A stretch of DNA of 64,000 bases, taken from positions 1 through 64,000 of the forward strand of contig FTLJ01000731.1 in the NCBI GenBank assembly GCA_900155495.1. Direction: 5' to 3'. Source of the DNA: Porogramme epimiltina (lineage: Eukaryota > Basidiomycota > Agaricomycetes > Polyporales > Polyporaceae). A program made the position numbers and the translations under genes. Below the pieces are notes generated by a model. The model made no database searches and was not told where the DNA came from. It worked only from the letters and a program-made list of their open reading frames with translations. Position 1 is the stretch's first letter, and each line of letters begins with the position of its first letter. Positions 1 to 13,624 of this stretch are shown here, piece by piece.

Positions 1-37
1 CCCCCGCCCTTCCCCCTTCCCGTCACACACTCCCGCC

Positions 38-1368
38 ATGGCCCTCGCCTCCGCTCTTGCCTCCCGCCTCGGCGCCCTGCCCCCCGCCGCACCCCGCGCC
101 GTCCGCACCGACGACGCGGCCAGCATCTCTTCCGAGGGTGCGCGTTCTCTTCTCAGCGCCATCTCGCGCTTCTACTCACCGAGCACCCCTCGCGCCACAG
201 ACGCATCCCCCTCGCTCGGTGCCTCCTCCCTCTCCTCCTCTTTCGACGCGCGCTCGTGCCATTCCGAGCCGTGTACCTCCTCCTCAGACCTCTCCTCTAC
301 CGCCTCCCTCCTCCGACCACGCCGCAACGAGCATCTGGCCGTTCTGCTCTCCAAGCGCCTCTGGAAGGTCAGTGGTTCGCGCCCCGCCACCCCCTTCCTG
401 CTCCCATACTCCTATTACCCACCCGAAGCACGTGACTGACATGTTCATCTCGCCCGCGCACAGCCCGACTCCCAGGCCGCGCACTGCGATACCTTCCTAT
501 GCCGCAAGGCCTTCTCCATCTGGGAGCGCAGACATGTGAGAGCCATCTTTCATCATATCTTTGTGCTCCGCGCTCACCGTATCTTCCCCTCATTCCAGCA
601 CTGCAGGAAGTGTGGCGGTGTCTTCTGCGCTGATTGCAGTGGCAAGACCACCACCCTCCTCGACACGTCCAACCTCTCATTCCTCCACCCGCCCCGCAAC
701 GTTCCCATAATCATTTACGACTCCCCGACATCCCCTGTCGTCGACTCCCGAGTATGCAACGAGTGCTGGGATCAGATCCACGGATGCAAGTCTCCACGCT
801 CGCCCGTCGTCTCCAAGACCAGCCCCATCGCGCTCGTCCGCAATGCTGAGGCCTCCTCTTCCTCGGGCCCGTCCTCGGTATCTTCCTCGGTCTCCACGCC
901 CCCCGAGAACTCCCCCCTGAGCTCCCTTCCCCCGCGCCCGCATCTCCGCCGCAACCACACTTCACCACGCACGCCCGCCTCGCCCCTGAGGAGCTCTACC
1001 CCGCTCCCCCACGTGCTTATCGCCGACAGCGAGCTTTCCCTCGGGGAACTCGACTCGTACCCCCTCAGGCACGCGAGCAGCATTTGCAAGGCCAACGGCG
1101 GTGGTCGCTGGGAGCCCAAGCCCATCCCTCAATACGTTGCCAAACGCATTCCTGGCTGCAAGGCCGCGTACGAGATTGAGCTTGAGCGCGAGGAAGAAGA
1201 ACGCAGGATCCGCCGCGCCAACCCCGTCATCAGGGACGGAGGTGAGTAACATCTCGATTCTTGTGTCCCATCAAGGTCCTCAACGTTGTTGCAGATTTCC
1301 AACTCCGTGCTCCTCGCGAGATCGAGCCCCGCTCTCCGGGCGGGCCCATCACCCTCTCCACCTTCTGA
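38..1368 (+). CDS. FYVE zinc-finger protein
   Basis: A FYVE domain binds phosphatidylinositol 3-phosphate and usually places proteins on endosomes or vacuoles. Four exons are read: 38-367, 464-535, 599-1241 and 1295-1368, all with GT-AG introns that keep the frame. The domain spans the first two introns: W-K-P-D-S near residue 110, then paired cysteines, the basic signature R-R-H-H-C-R-K-C-G, F-C-A-D-C-S, and a last C-N-E-C pair about 60 residues further on. An insertion rich in Leu and Pro separates the second and third zinc-ligand groups. The rest is Ser/Pro-rich and likely disordered. The last exon adds about 23 residues before TGA. The ATG at 38 has a good context (gccATGG). The family call is firm; the specific orthologue is not identified, and the partner proteins are unknown. 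Confidence 0.85.
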
Positions 1369-4300
1369 GCTGGTCATCGCGACCCAGTCCTTCGCATTGC
1401 TCTGTTGTCTTATCCTGGATCTCGCTGCGTCCCTGGCCGGTCTGCGACTGTCTGTCTGTGCGCCTATGCTGTGTACTATCATTATTCCTGGAACCCTCTC
1501 CCCTGTCTCTCGTACGTATGTGCCGTTTAGTGCCATTATGCCGTCGCTGTGCACTTCGCCTGTCGATATACCTGCCTCGTTGTTACCCTTCGCGCTGTTT
1601 ATACCTTATCCCTTATTCTCCCTCCACCTCCTGCACTCGAACCCCCTTCCTCCCCCTCGCCTCCACTGTTCGCGACCGCTCTCGACGCCCCGGACTCACT
1701 AGCTATAATTCGCCCGGCTCAGAGCCTCCGTACCTCCCTCGTGCCCTCGGACTCTCGCGCGCTCTCCCGCATAATCGTCGCCCGTCGACGCAGGGGCCCC
1801 CCTCGTACCGTGTTGTTAGTTACTGTAGATTGTGCCACTTCAGCTCTCCCTTAGGATATGCCCGCGCCGCGCCGCGGCCGTTACTGTTTCCCCTCCTTGT
1901 GGTTATAGTACGTGTACTATATTGTCTCTTAGCACCGACGCGCGCGCCACCGTGCGCTAGAATGGATTGGTCTCCGTATGCCCGAACTCTACTCGTGTGC
2001 GCGCGCTCCCTCTCTCGGTAGCTAGAGTTAGATGAACGATGAACGTTAACGCTATCCTGAATATGATGAGCTCAAGGGCGCGCCCCGAACTTGAACAAGA
2101 ACAAGGGAGCTGTCCGGGGTGGCGCGGATGCTGTCCAGGTGTGGGCAGCGGCCGGTGTCCCGGTCTTCAGCGGAAGCGCATAAGTTGCTGTAGACGAGAG
2201 AAGCTTCCTCCTCGACACCGTTGGGCAGATTGGCACCCGCCGCACGGGCGCGCTCGGCTAAGTACGAGCATGGAGAGATGGGGGCGGGCAGGCTGCAGGC
2301 AGGTAGGACTCGCAGGGCTCGAGAAGCCCGGGCGGCATCCGGATGGATCCTCTCCGCTCTTCGTGGACTTCTCTGGACTGATTGGCCCGTTCGTTGGCTC
2401 GAGCTGAGCAAAGTAGACGCACACTGGGACGTCGAAGTGCGCGCGCGCGCGCCTGCGCCCCATCCCATCCCACACGATTGTTGCAAACGCCAATCGCTCG
2501 TGCACGCGGGAGGGGGAAGGGGGCGGCAGCGCACCGGGGAGGTGCGGGCGAACCGGGGTGAGCGCGGGCTTCCCCGCCTCTGCAGGGCCCGGTGTGCCCC
2601 CACACGGCGGAGGGTTCGCGTACATCGCTATTGCTATTGCCACTGCTATACAACGCGATTACATCGGTGGCGCGCGCGCGCGCTCCCTCTCTCTCTTCCT
2701 GCCGGGGTCTGTGGGGCTGCCAACGGTCCGCCGCTCAACGTTCGCGGGGGTGCGGGTGGGCCCTGGGCGCGTGGTGCGTGGTGCGTGGGGGCGGGGGGAG
2801 TGGGGGCTGCTCCTCGGCCGGGGCTTGTGGGGCTCGCCGCGGAGCCCCCCTGGGCCCCGGGCTCTGCAGGGCTCGCGCACAGGGCGGTGGCAGGGAAGGA
2901 CCTTGGAAGTTGGCAAGTGGAAGGCTCGCCGTCGCCGAGGGCGGGGGGCGAGGCTCAGAGCTTCAGGCTCCAAGCACGGCCCGCTCACGGCAGCTCGCGA
3001 CGAGCGAACCGGGGGGTGCAGCAACGTGCGTCGTGCGCGCGGGGCGTGCAGGACGCCGCGGGCCTGGCTCCCGGGACGCGTCGACGGGCTGTGCGCATGG
3101 CAGTGGTCGCACTCGCGGTCGCGGTCGTAGGAGGTTGTGCCGTTACGGGCGTCGGGCGGAGCCCGCCCGCAGAACGTTCCGATAGCAAGAGCTCAGAACT
3201 CAGAATTCAGAAGTAAACTGTTGTAGTCAATCTGCGTTGTCGCCCGTCGCCCCCCGCCGCCTCTGGCCCTCGCGCGTGATGGCGCGGCGGCCGCACGGCG
3301 CCTCGCGACCGCCATCGCGGCGCAGGCGACGCAGCGATGACGCCTGCGCGCCTGTGCGCTCGAGGGCGGTCGATGGCGCGACGCCACGCCCGTCCGACAA
3401 CCTCGGCGCGGGCGAGGTTCGAGAAGGGCGAGAAGGCGGGGGGAGAAGGCCTGGGGGGGAGAAAGAAGCCGGAGCTCGCGCCGCGCGCCGTACGTAACGC
3501 CTCCTCGCGCTCGGGGTCGCTGGTGGGTGCACTTGGGCTATGTGCAGTCCTCGCCGGGATGGGGGCTTCGGCGCTCGCCCGGGTTCTAGCTCTGGCGTGC
3601 GGGCGAGCAGGCTTCGAGCTCGTCGGGCTCCAGGACGAGTCGAGATGCGCGGTGTGCGACGCTCGCATAGCGAGGGGATGAGCGTCGCTCAGCGTTCGAC
3701 GTTCCACCGCCAGCCTTCCGACTTCCCAGTGCGCTGGCGGCGGGCGCACCGCGGGCCGCCCGGAGGAGCGGCACCAGTGCCCGAGCAGCTGGAGGCTCCC
3801 ACGGCGCGGACGGGGGTGCATGTGCTCGCGCCCGCCACGCGTCTCTCGCCTCTCGCCAGCCGGGCCCGCGAGGCGCGGGGGTGCGTGGCGGGTGTACGCA
3901 CGCGCCCCTTTTGCAGCGAAGAGAGGACTCCAGGTGATCTCGGAACTCGCGCTGGGCTGGGGGGCACCCTGGGGTGATGGGGGCCATTACTGTATAATTG
4001 TATAATTGTGAATTTGTAGCGTCGGAAGGGGGGCCGGGCCCCAGGCGGAGTGGGGAGGGTGCTGTTGAAGGCGGCGGTTGACTGTGATGGGGAGTGGGGA
4101 TGGTGGTGTTGGTCGGATGGAGTGATGGTGCAGAGGTTATACTAATGTGTGGCGGAGATAGGTCCACTCGTATAGGCGAACAGGGTTGAACTTGAGGGAC
4201 TCTGTACCGATGGGCTACATACATACCTAATGGCGCGGCTCGTCCGTCTCGCGGGCAATGTTGTAATTATTACTGACGTCTTCCTAGCGGTTCTGATTAA

Positions 4301-7300
4301 GGAAGAGTGGGGAAGTTCGGCGGCCAGCCATTTGTCCAGCTCCCAACAGTAACCTGCTATGGACCCACTGATCAGCTAACAAATTCGGCCGATCAGCTCA
4401 AGTTTGGACGTTCAAAATACGAGAGAGGGAGTGGTCATGTCCACGTGAGAGGACGGAGGAGCCCAAGGGGCGTGATTCGCGCCTGATATGAAGCCGGACC
4501 CGATGGCTGTCCGTCGCTCAGGCCGCCGCCATGCTCCAAGTTCCAAGTTCCCACCGACGACGCAGCGCGCGGACCCGAAGTTCGCGCGCATGTCGGCGCG
4601 GCTCCGCACAAGGGAGCAGGGCGCGAGGGGGAGGGGTAGATCCTGCGCCGCTGAGATGAACTCGCGCGGTCACGCACGCTGTGCGCCGCACGGGGCCCCC
4701 GGTGTCTGTAAAAGGGCGCGAGATCAAGTGATGGCGTCGGCCGATTTCGTTGCTGCACCGCAGGGCCCCACGATTGCGTGAAGAATATCGGGATCAAAGG
4801 TTGGGCCGGGTCCCTGGACGCCCCTGGGTGTGGCCCGCATGTGTTTCGAACGCGGGGGTTGTTGGGGGGTGGACCGTGGACGTGTGATTCTTCGGAGGGA
4901 ATAGGTGATGGGAACTGTGAAGTTGGCGATGTGAACTCAAAGGCCACATACTGAACGTCGGTGGTCCCTGGCCTGCGCCGGCCGCGGTCTGCCAGGACAT
5001 GAATGCGCGTCAAACGTTAACTGAGGGACGTACCTGTGCGGACTCTATCCGGATTGTTGGGCAGGACATCGTGCGTCCACTGATCCTAATACTTTCCGCT
5101 ACCATCTCCGCCGCATCCTCTCCGGCGCGCTCAGCGTGAACTTAATTTTGAATCATGAGAATTCGGAAAACCGTGCGCAGGGAGGTTGTAGCCCCAATTA
5201 GCAGCCAAGATCGCGACATATCACAGCCTATACCTGCAATGCGATCCTAGGTTGCACATGCATCAGTTGGCTGACAACTTCGCTCTCAAGCCGGAGTCGA
5301 ACATCCGCGCCCGGAGCTTGCGCAGACGACGAGCCTTCGGGGCGCCCGCGAACCCACGTCCGCTCCCGCAGCCAGTACTGTGTTGCCTTCCGCGCGCGCG
5401 TGCGCGCATCTTCCGCGGACGGGCTTCTTTGCTCTGCATAGCCTCCACTGTTGCCGCCTTCCCCATCCGCTCGTCCTCTGCTCAAGTGCTGGGCCCTGGG
5501 GCCTCCGCGCGCACCGCCGTGGGACGCACGCCCCACACGCATGCTCTCCGCGAGCGCCCTGCACTGCGAGATATCGATCACCCCGCGATGGAGTCGGAGG
5601 CATGGTCGACGATTCGCCGGACGGGGAGGTGGCAGGCGAGTGGCACGCGGCTTCAGTTGTATGAGGGTGCTACTGGGCCGGGCGCGGCCCTTCTGTGGTC
5701 CTGCCGCAGGCGGGGGTGCTTCGCGATGGGACATTGTGTACGCGCGCCACCGCCTCGCCGTCGCTCGATCGGTCGACCTCGGGCGGGCACGCCGCGCACC
5801 GCACGCTCGCCATCGCGCGCCCCGCCCAGAGGCTCCGCTACGCGCCGCACGCCTTGGGGGGCACGCTGCACGCCTCGCGCCCCGAGCGTCGTTGGTGCGG
5901 CCATGGCGAGCTGATCGACCGGATCTCTGGAGGTGGGATATCAGGAGCTAGTGGGCCCCTCGGAACCTTGGAAGGATGACGCACCAGATCGCGGCAGAGA
6001 GCGTTAGGATCCACTGGGCGCGCCGGTGTATGTGGAGGCTGGGAAAGTTGCGATGTATTCTGATTGGGGGGAGGGGGAGGTGAAACGGGCGAGAGATCAT
6101 TATCAGCGTCGAGGGGCTCGTGGCGCATCCACATCTTAGACGTGAGGCTAGAGCTTGAGCCTGTTTGCTCCTTCCACCTAGGCTTGCGTTTGGGCGCGCA
6201 TCGTCCTAGGAGATGAGTATCGCTGTGGTTGTACGATCGTGTTGATGGGTGGGGAGCGGGGGTGGCGTGGTGCGATAATGGTATTTCTTTGGACGCATCT
6301 CTCGGTATCTCACGAATTCAAGCATAATCAGCTGTGCATACCCATTCACGGGATCAGCTTCCTTTTGGCTATCTTTTGAAACCACCCGGTGAACAGTCGC
6401 TGCATAATTGTGCGCTCGCTCGTGGCTGCTTGTTTTCCCTTGAAGAATTAATTGCTTCAATCTGCCACTGCAGGGTACTTCATTCTGAGTTAGACGGCTA
6501 TCCGTAATGAAAAAGCGAGCTGCACCTTCGTCCTACACATCGTATTATTTGCAATGATTTCGTTGAGGGTATGATACATACCAGTAGAGTGCACGTTCAT
6601 AGCGTGAACCCTACAGGTCAGCAGTGGTAGCCTCGGTCACTTCAATGTACGAAAAAAAGATGTATCTTGTAGATTGTTCCGGGAAAGGCTACACGTTTCT
6701 CGCGGTATGCATCTTGCGATGTCTCAGTCGGCATGTATAGCGCACAGGAGACCTACTAGAAGCCAATGTCCTGATCAGTAGTGGCTCGTGGGCCGTGGCG
6801 GGGTCGGGACTGGATACGTCGGGATTCAAGTTGGGTGAATGCAGCCATTTCTTGGAATCAAAAATCTAAGCGGTCCCCAAGCGAAACAAAGAGCGTAATC
6901 CGTACTGGGGAGCATTCATGCGTTTATGACTTGAGGCTAGCGTCGTTCAAAGACCACAGGCATGAGGATACAACCGGCGGAGCATGCACCTTGAGACATG
7001 CATACTGGAAGATCGGTTTTGGTAGTCTTCATTCGGCTGTAAGCCTCTCCCGGCAGCTAGACTTGAGATTTACATGACGCAGCCGCTTACGCTTGTGTAC
7101 CGTGGAATGTTAGGTTTGGGGTCAGATGCGAGCTGTTCGAGAAACCTGAGCAACGCGGGGCGCTCGTATTCGTCGTTCTAGCTCCATTCCGTGGATGAGA
7201 TGCTTAGGTGGCACAAGGCGTACATTTTCTGGCACATAGGATTGGTGTGCGAGGAAGCCCCGATAGTGAGTCTGGTGAGAGAATACTCGCCTCAGGCCTG

Positions 7301-7499
7301 GCGGTGTTGCCCGCACTGTCGCGTTCACGCGCCAAACGCCACGTGATGCGGGTCGAAGGCGCGTTGCGTTTGAACGCGAATGCCTTGTTTTCTGCCGCCA
7401 CCGTTTCCTCTCCTCTCTGTCGTTGGTCTTCTTCTCCTCATTTGTACCCCCTGGAACGACAATTGGAGTGTCTAGTAGCGAAGACGCGGTGACGAAACT
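1369..7499. other. GC-rich gene-free interval (about 6.1 kb)
   Basis: No gene is recognised. From about 2.1 to 6.2 kb the sequence is very GC- and CpG-rich, with short GC runs (near 2440 and 2670) and many overlapping Arg/Pro/Ala-rich open frames on both strands. These have no domain, no consistent splice pattern and mirror one another on opposite strands, as expected of GC-rich non-coding DNA. The part from 1369 to about 2000 is probably the 3' untranslated region of the FYVE gene. From about 6.2 to 7.5 kb base composition is more balanced and this part includes the promoter of the next gene. Confidence 0.5.
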
Positions 7500-10400
7500 A
7501 TGGCCGCAAACCTCTCTTCCCTCCTCAACGCGTCGAAGGCGCTCACATCTCACCTCTCTCGTCCCGATCTACCCTCTGTCAACCTCTCACTCGAACAAAT
7601 CGAGGCACAGTCGCGGCGGCTCGTATCGAGGCAACCGGCAAAAGCTACAGACACCTCTCGCGCGTGAGTGCGCCACTCTAACTGTTCTACGATCAGCTCG
7701 AGAATGCTAAACACCGCTACTTTACAGGAACTTCCTTCTTGCCCAGGCCCGTGTTGACGCGCCCGCTCTTGCGAGTTCCATCGCTCATCTCAATACTCAA
7801 GCGACATTCTCGCCTCTCCAAGCACTTCAGGACACCGACGTTGCTGGCTACTTGCGTCATGCTCACGAACAGAACCTGATTTCCACCATTGAGGAAGGTC
7901 GGCGGGAGACACAGGAGGACTTCTACCGCGTGCTGGAGGAACGCGGGAGACGCGAATGGGAGGGGCGGAAGAAGCGAGTGTTTGAGCAGCTTGGTGCACG
8001 GGTGGGTGGAGACAACAGGGCAGTGGCGGAGCTGAAGAAGAGCACACATAGCAGGAATCTGCTCTCGGTGAGTATTCTCGTCAGAACTCTCATTCATAAG
8101 CTCTGCGTGGGTTCTCCCCCTGGAAGCCCATGGCATCTAGTCACTGGGATGTATGATGGCCACAAACATGCCATTATCGAGGTCTCTACACACTGTCTTA
8201 AGATTCTTATTGCTCTTTACGGGAGAGAATGTCGGAGTGGCTCGAAACTGTCTTCCCCGAGGACATGACGCGCCCGAGTATCCCTTAATCATCTCTGTGG
8301 TCTTAACTCTTCATCCCACTGCCTTAAATACCATGTCTAACGTATTGTTCCAGACTAGCACAGGTCCGAGTCCAAACCTGAAGATGCAGAGCAAAATGAT
8401 GGCTTATGACCACGTCGTCTCCGAACTGAATGCCTCCCGCTTGAGGGGAACGTCATTCCCCATTGTTCACGCCCTCATTCAAGCCTCTCTCTCATCCAGC
8501 TCGGACGTAAGTATTTCACCCGATCCTACTGTTCATTCAGGACCCTCACCAAGATCCCTCGGCAGACGCGTTTGACTCAGACCACCCAGAACTTCCATGT
8601 TCTCTCCAAAATTACGGCCGAACCTCCCTCACTCCCTCCAGTAGCTCATGCGGGCGCCCATATCCTGAACACACCACTTATAGAGCGCAAATTTGCGCGC
8701 GCATACCTCGGTGACCCCGAGTCGAGAGAAGCAGTCGAGCTCCGCAAGCAAATTGCGAGGGGCGCTAGGGAGGCACTTGAGGAGCAGTATTGGGACGTCG
8801 TCGACCGGACAATACAAGCACGGGCGACTGAGGCCCGCCTTGGTGGCGACCCAAGCGTGTCGAACAAGATTAGAGCCTACGTTCTCGTAAGGCATTACCG
8901 CAACGGAGAGTGGGAAGACAGGATCGAGGTGCGCTCTGCTATATCGTCTTTTTGGCTTAGAAATTAACATGGTCACTCTTCAGCTCGTTGCAGGTCAGCC
9001 GCTATGGGCGAAGCTATTCTATCTCATCCGCACCGGTCATCTGCAAGAAGCATTGGAGGAGGCAACGCGCTACCAGCAGGCCATCGAGCACCGCGAGTCA
9101 AGCTTCTTGAGCCACCTTCGTGCATGGGTAGAGTCGCCGGAACGGAGGTAAATTCGACTGGCCCCACTCACCCCTTTTCCATGCTAACGACTTGGCAGAT
9201 TGCCAAAACCCCACCGAGATCAGCTCAACGCCGCTTACAACGCGCACATGCTTCACTCGTCTTCATCGGACCCCTTCAAGCTTGCCCTGTACAAGCTCAT
9301 GGGCAAGATCGACCCGTCGCGGAGGAGTGTTGCGCAAGTCACAGTCACCACGGAGGACTGGCTGTGGTTTCAACTGGCAATGGTTGATGAAGAGGAACTC
9401 GGCGGCTTGAGGGGACTGGCGGAGGTTCTTCTCGGTTACGGCGAGCGGCACTTCGACGGAACGCCTGGTCAGAAGGGAGCAAAGCGCGGGGTCTGGGCCG
9501 GTGTGCTACTAATGTGCGGCCAGTTCGAGCGGGTAAGTGTCGCCTTTGCATTACTCTCCCCGCGCTAATATTCGATGGCGTTAGGCCGTTGCAGCCCTGT
9601 GGGACAACAACGAGACAGAGGTCGAAGCAGTTCACCTGGCTATCGCGCTCGCCTACCACGGCCTTCTCCGCGTGCCTCTACGCGCGGAAACCTCCGATGT
9701 CACTCCCTGTACGTATCCAAGGCTCTCTGTCAGTATTCAACTAACCCTTCCTTCAAGTGACCCTCTCGTCAACATCGCCACCTGCGCTTAGCCTCTCCAC
9801 GCTTATCTGGCGCTATGTTCGCCAATTTGTCCGCATGGACGCTCGCGAAGCTCTCCAGTATGTATACTGCGTCTGCCTGAGCGCCGACCAGCCCGGCGGC
9901 GTTGGCAAAGAACAGGTCGAAAGCGCATGGGAGCTCGTTCGCCGTATCATCGTTCTCGCCAATACAGGCGCGGCATGGGAAGAGCTCGTTGGTGGTTTCC
10001 GGGCAGATGGAACTCGCTTCGTTCGTGGCCCTTTTTTATGCGTATCTATCAACGCTGACATGTGTGCTTGCCCAACAGAGCGGCGTTATCGAGCAGAGCG
10101 CGTCCCTCCTCCGCCTCGACGACGCGCGCGGATACAACGAACATATCCTCACGCGGGCTGCGAAGGCGTCTGAGGAGGCGGACCGCGTCCCCGAGGCGAT
10201 CAAGTTGTACAACCTCGCGGGTGACTACGCGACCGTTGTTGGCGTGCTCGCACGCGCATTGGGCAACACGATTGGGCAGCCAAGCGTGGACGAGAAGGCG
10301 CGTACGGTGGAACGCACGGCGGCGGACGTGCTCAGGCACTACGAGCGTACGAACCGCGCAGTAGGCAAGGAGCGTGACGCGGTCATCCGACTCCTCCGCG

Positions 10401-10885
10401 TGCGGGAGGCTATGGACGCGAAGGATGCAGGACGCATCGAACAGGCCCTCGAGGTGCGTAACTTGGCGGGGTACATTGTGCAGATTGTAATTGACGTACT
10501 CATGTGCGGCAGCTCATGGAATCTACGGACCTTATCCCAATGGAGGCGGATGTTGCGAAGATCACGAAACGGGCAGAGGAGTTCAAAGATCTGCCGGACG
10601 CGCTGCAGCGCAACTTGCAGATCTTCCTCACGCTCACCATGGACATTCTTGCTGCTGTGCACCAGAAGGTCAAGACGTCGTCCCTTCCGGATGTTTCGCG
10701 GCAAACGGTGCGTCCCGTTGTACACTGTCAGATGCTTGACCGGGTTGCTGACTTGTCGACAGACAATCGCGTCGCTCCGCAAAAAGTCGAGGGCGCTCAT
10801 CATCTTTGCGGGGAACCTCAAGTACAGGATGTCGCCCGACGTGTACTCGTACCTGGCACGCTTGGATGTGGAGATCGCTTTGTAG
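7500..10885 (+). CDS. NIC96: Nucleoporin Nic96 (Nup93 family)
   Basis: Nic96/Nup93 is a structural scaffold of the nuclear pore inner ring that anchors the Nsp1 complex. The ATG at 7500 opens M-A-A-N-L-S-S-L-L. At least ten exons are read, including 7500-7663, 7727-8067, 8354-8506, 8566-8927, 8982-9147, 9199-9531, 9585-9709, an exon from about 9758, 10079-10452, and 3' exons ending at TGA 10885. A coiled, charged N-terminal part (E-E-G-R-R-E-T-Q-E-D-F-Y, about residues 100-140) is followed by the alpha-solenoid. Family-typical stretches are K-M-M-A-Y-D-H-V-V-S-E-L-N, P-L-W-A-K-L-F-Y-L-I-R-T-G, and the C-terminal N-L-K-Y-R-M-S-P-D-V-Y. The splice path between 8068 and 8353 is uncertain and could hold a short exon. 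The donor near 10024 is non-standard. Confidence 0.9.
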
Positions 10886-11777
10886 TTGCTATGGTACTTT
10901 GTTGTTTGTTCCACGATGCTCACGATTCATGTGTTTCAATGTACCGACTCTGGGATATGACCTGACTTATGTTCCTCGCATTGACACCGAGATTGCTCGA
11001 AATTCAAGTAATCGAGGGACTTTCGGACTCTGGTATTTCCTCAGTATCGCACAAGAACCTCGTACTAGAGAAACCTATGGGGTGTTTGGGAGTCATACAG
11101 AGGTTTGAGGCCTTCAGGTTTAGGAAACCTCCAGGCGCTTATGATATTGAACATCTCACCTTTCTTCTACGTATAATGAATCCTGTCGAGCGTGCCCATT
11201 TCACTTACTGCCTCTAAACACTACTACTCTCAACGTTCTTGGAACAGATCATCCTCTTGTTGTCTTGAGGTAGCTTTTAAAATGAGACGAATAAAAGGTT
11301 CAGTAGACACCTCACTGAAGCATGCTTACTGATACTCGTAATAACAGCAGGCCTCGCCCCAGTCTTGAGTACTTGAGTAGTTGCGTACACAAATCAGTTC
11401 TCGGCACTTATTTGCGGATCAATACATATCGAGCTTTGGTTGCAGGATCGGCGACGGCGAGGCACACCGCCCCTTTGCCGTAAAAAAGTCATCGTACGAT
11501 GTCCTCAAGCACTCATCGCCATCAAATTAATTCTGCATAGGCATTTGACGCACCACCGAAATTAGTGTCTGTGTTATATGAAAACATGGCCTTCGAGCAC
11601 CTAAGACCAGCGAGCACCCCTCAACTTCCGTCATCCCTCACGCTGACAGGTGAGCTCATCATTGGAGATTGCAGGAGTGTTTTATAGCGAACGGACAGCG
11701 GTTTGACATACTCAATGCCTTCTAGATCTAGGTGACTGCGCCTCGACGTTGGCCTATCAACCTCGTTTGCTGTCACG
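10886..11777. other. Intergenic region between NIC96 and the acyltransferase gene
   Basis: No gene is supported. It holds the 3' end of NIC96 and the promoter and leader of the next gene. An ATG at 11586 followed by a donor-like gtgagc at about 11650 could be an upstream first exon of the acyltransferase gene, but its splice to 11778 is not convincing. Confidence 0.4.
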
Positions 11778-13224
11778 ATGTTCATTCTCCAGAACACGGA
11801 TGGACGGGTACCCTTCTTACCAGTCCTTCATCTTGTTCTCCCGGAGGTAGCCCTGGTCGTCCTCGTGGCACTCAAGCTCCCACTCCCTCTCAAATTTGCA
11901 GCGTCGGGTTTCCTCCTCAGTGGGATAATCTACGTCCTTACATGCACCACGACGGGCAACGTCCGTGACGACTACGCGGTTGGCAGTGCTGTCCTCGGGA
12001 ACACTTTCTTCAATGTCATACTTTTCGTATGGCTCACCGACCCTATGAAGGACTTCCGGTACATTCGCGGCGAGGATCGCTCTCCTCTCTTGTCGAGACC
12101 ACTTTTCTCGCGTCTTTACAACTCGGCATGCATCGTCCGCAATAACCGCTTGATCGGCTGGAATGTTCAGGTATGTTTATCTTACAAAGACCCTTCAACA
12201 GTCCTAACATTTCCTCCACTCTCAGGTCGCCAATGTTCCACCCCCATGCACGACACGCTCCCAGTTCTTCCGACGCCGTATCCTTCAGCTTCTCTGGAGC
12301 ATCTTCCTCACCGACCTCACCGAAGCTTTCATCTACCCCAACCGTGCCCTGTACGACACCGTATTCGATGCGCCGGGCCTTACGGGTCACGCGATGCGTT
12401 CGTGGTGCATGTTCGTATGGCTTGTTATGACATACGCAATCCTCAAGATGTCCTACGAACTCGGCTCTCTTATTATCGTCGCGCTCGGCCTGAGCCGACC
12501 TGAGGACTGGCCGGATACATTCGGGCTATGGGAGGACGCGTACACGCTCCGCCGTTTGTGGGGGTACGTAGGGAGTTGTGCGGGTGAAGAGAGCACAGGA
12601 TACTGACTTCATCTTGTCTCCTCTTGCGCAGACGAACCTGGCACCAGAATCTCCGACGGGTGAGCACCCAGCCATATCCTGTTCTGCCTTTCCATCCATC
12701 TTACAGCGAATCCTCTGTTCCTCGCAGCATTTCTCGTACTGGGGCAAGTTCGTCGTGCGCGTGTTTGGTGTGCCGCGTGGGACCTGGATCTCCTCCCAAG
12801 TCCAACTCTATACAGCATTCGCACTTTCCGCGCTCATCCACGCCAGTGGTGACCTCATGGTTCTTGGCGGCACGCGGGTGCTTGACGGCTCGATGCCGTT
12901 CTTTGCTGCCAACGCGTTCGCAATCTCGATAGAGGATGCGCTACTCGCCGCCGCGCGTCGGGTGCTTGGAAAGAAGGATGGGGAGCGAGTGACAAGGGGA
13001 ATGCGGGTGTTGGGGTATGTATGGGTCATAGGGTGGATGAGTGTGCTCGCGCCAATGTACGTGAGGTGGATGTTCGAAGTGGGCGTCGTGATGGCGCCTG
13101 TGCTGCCGTTTGGGCCGCTACAGACGATTGTTGTCCCTTGGCTGTGAGTATCTGTCTGCGCCCTCAAGTGTCTAGCTATAGCTTGACTGACCACCGTTCC
13201 TACAGGCGACAGACGCTCCAGTGA
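11778..13224 (+). CDS. Wax synthase-like membrane O-acyltransferase
   Basis: A polytopic membrane protein resembling the wax synthase / Tri7-type acyltransferases that are common in basidiomycetes, where they often decorate terpenoids. Exons read are 11778-12170, 12226-12562, 12632-12660, 12728-13145 and a short last exon 13206-13224; reading through the last donor would instead stop at 13147. Hydrophobic segments occur at the start (V-L-H-L-V-L-P-E-V-A), around I-I-Y-V-L-T and F-V-W-L-V-M-T-Y-A, and repeatedly near the C terminus. The family-typical block F-G-L-W-E-D-A-Y-T-L-R-R-L-W-G, then R-T-W-H-Q-N-L-R-R, is interrupted by an intron and restored by a 29-nt exon. A conserved His sits in S-A-L-I-H-A-S-G-D, the likely active site. 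No biosynthetic gene cluster surrounds it, so the substrate is unknown. Confidence 0.8.
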
Positions 13225-13624
13225 ACCTGAAGCCCTTTCCTGAACATGCCGTACGCTGTGCCGCGGGTGTATCGTAGTTGATGAATGTATTAAAAGGGGG
13301 AACTGAAGGTTCTTTTTTTCGTTCCATCACACTGGTACCCCTACGAGCTACCCGATACATAGTGGTATCTAAGGACTGCTTGAACGTACTGCCACGTCGT
13401 ACTCCCAACAACTTACCTTGGGCGGACAGCTAATGACGAAGTGTACACTTACGTTTTTATCTTATACGCCATCGATGTCCGAAATGTTTGCTTAAAGTGA
13501 GGGTCGCATCCACAGAAAGTGTAAGCATGGATGCGTATCTCCATTCGATGAACGGCACCTACAGGAAGTAGAACAGCCTTTCTGATCGAAGGTAGCTTCA
13601 GTCTTCGGGGTCCCAGAGACTGTA
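13225..13624. other. Convergent 3' interval
   Basis: About 400 bp between the acyltransferase (+) and the SMN gene (-), which converge here. I see no gene; it should hold both 3' untranslated regions. Confidence 0.5.

Noticed and set aside
2221..3216. Plus-strand open frame of 331 codons rich in Arg and Gly
   Set aside because: Equivalent long frames exist on other frames and the opposite strand; no domain or splice structure supports it.
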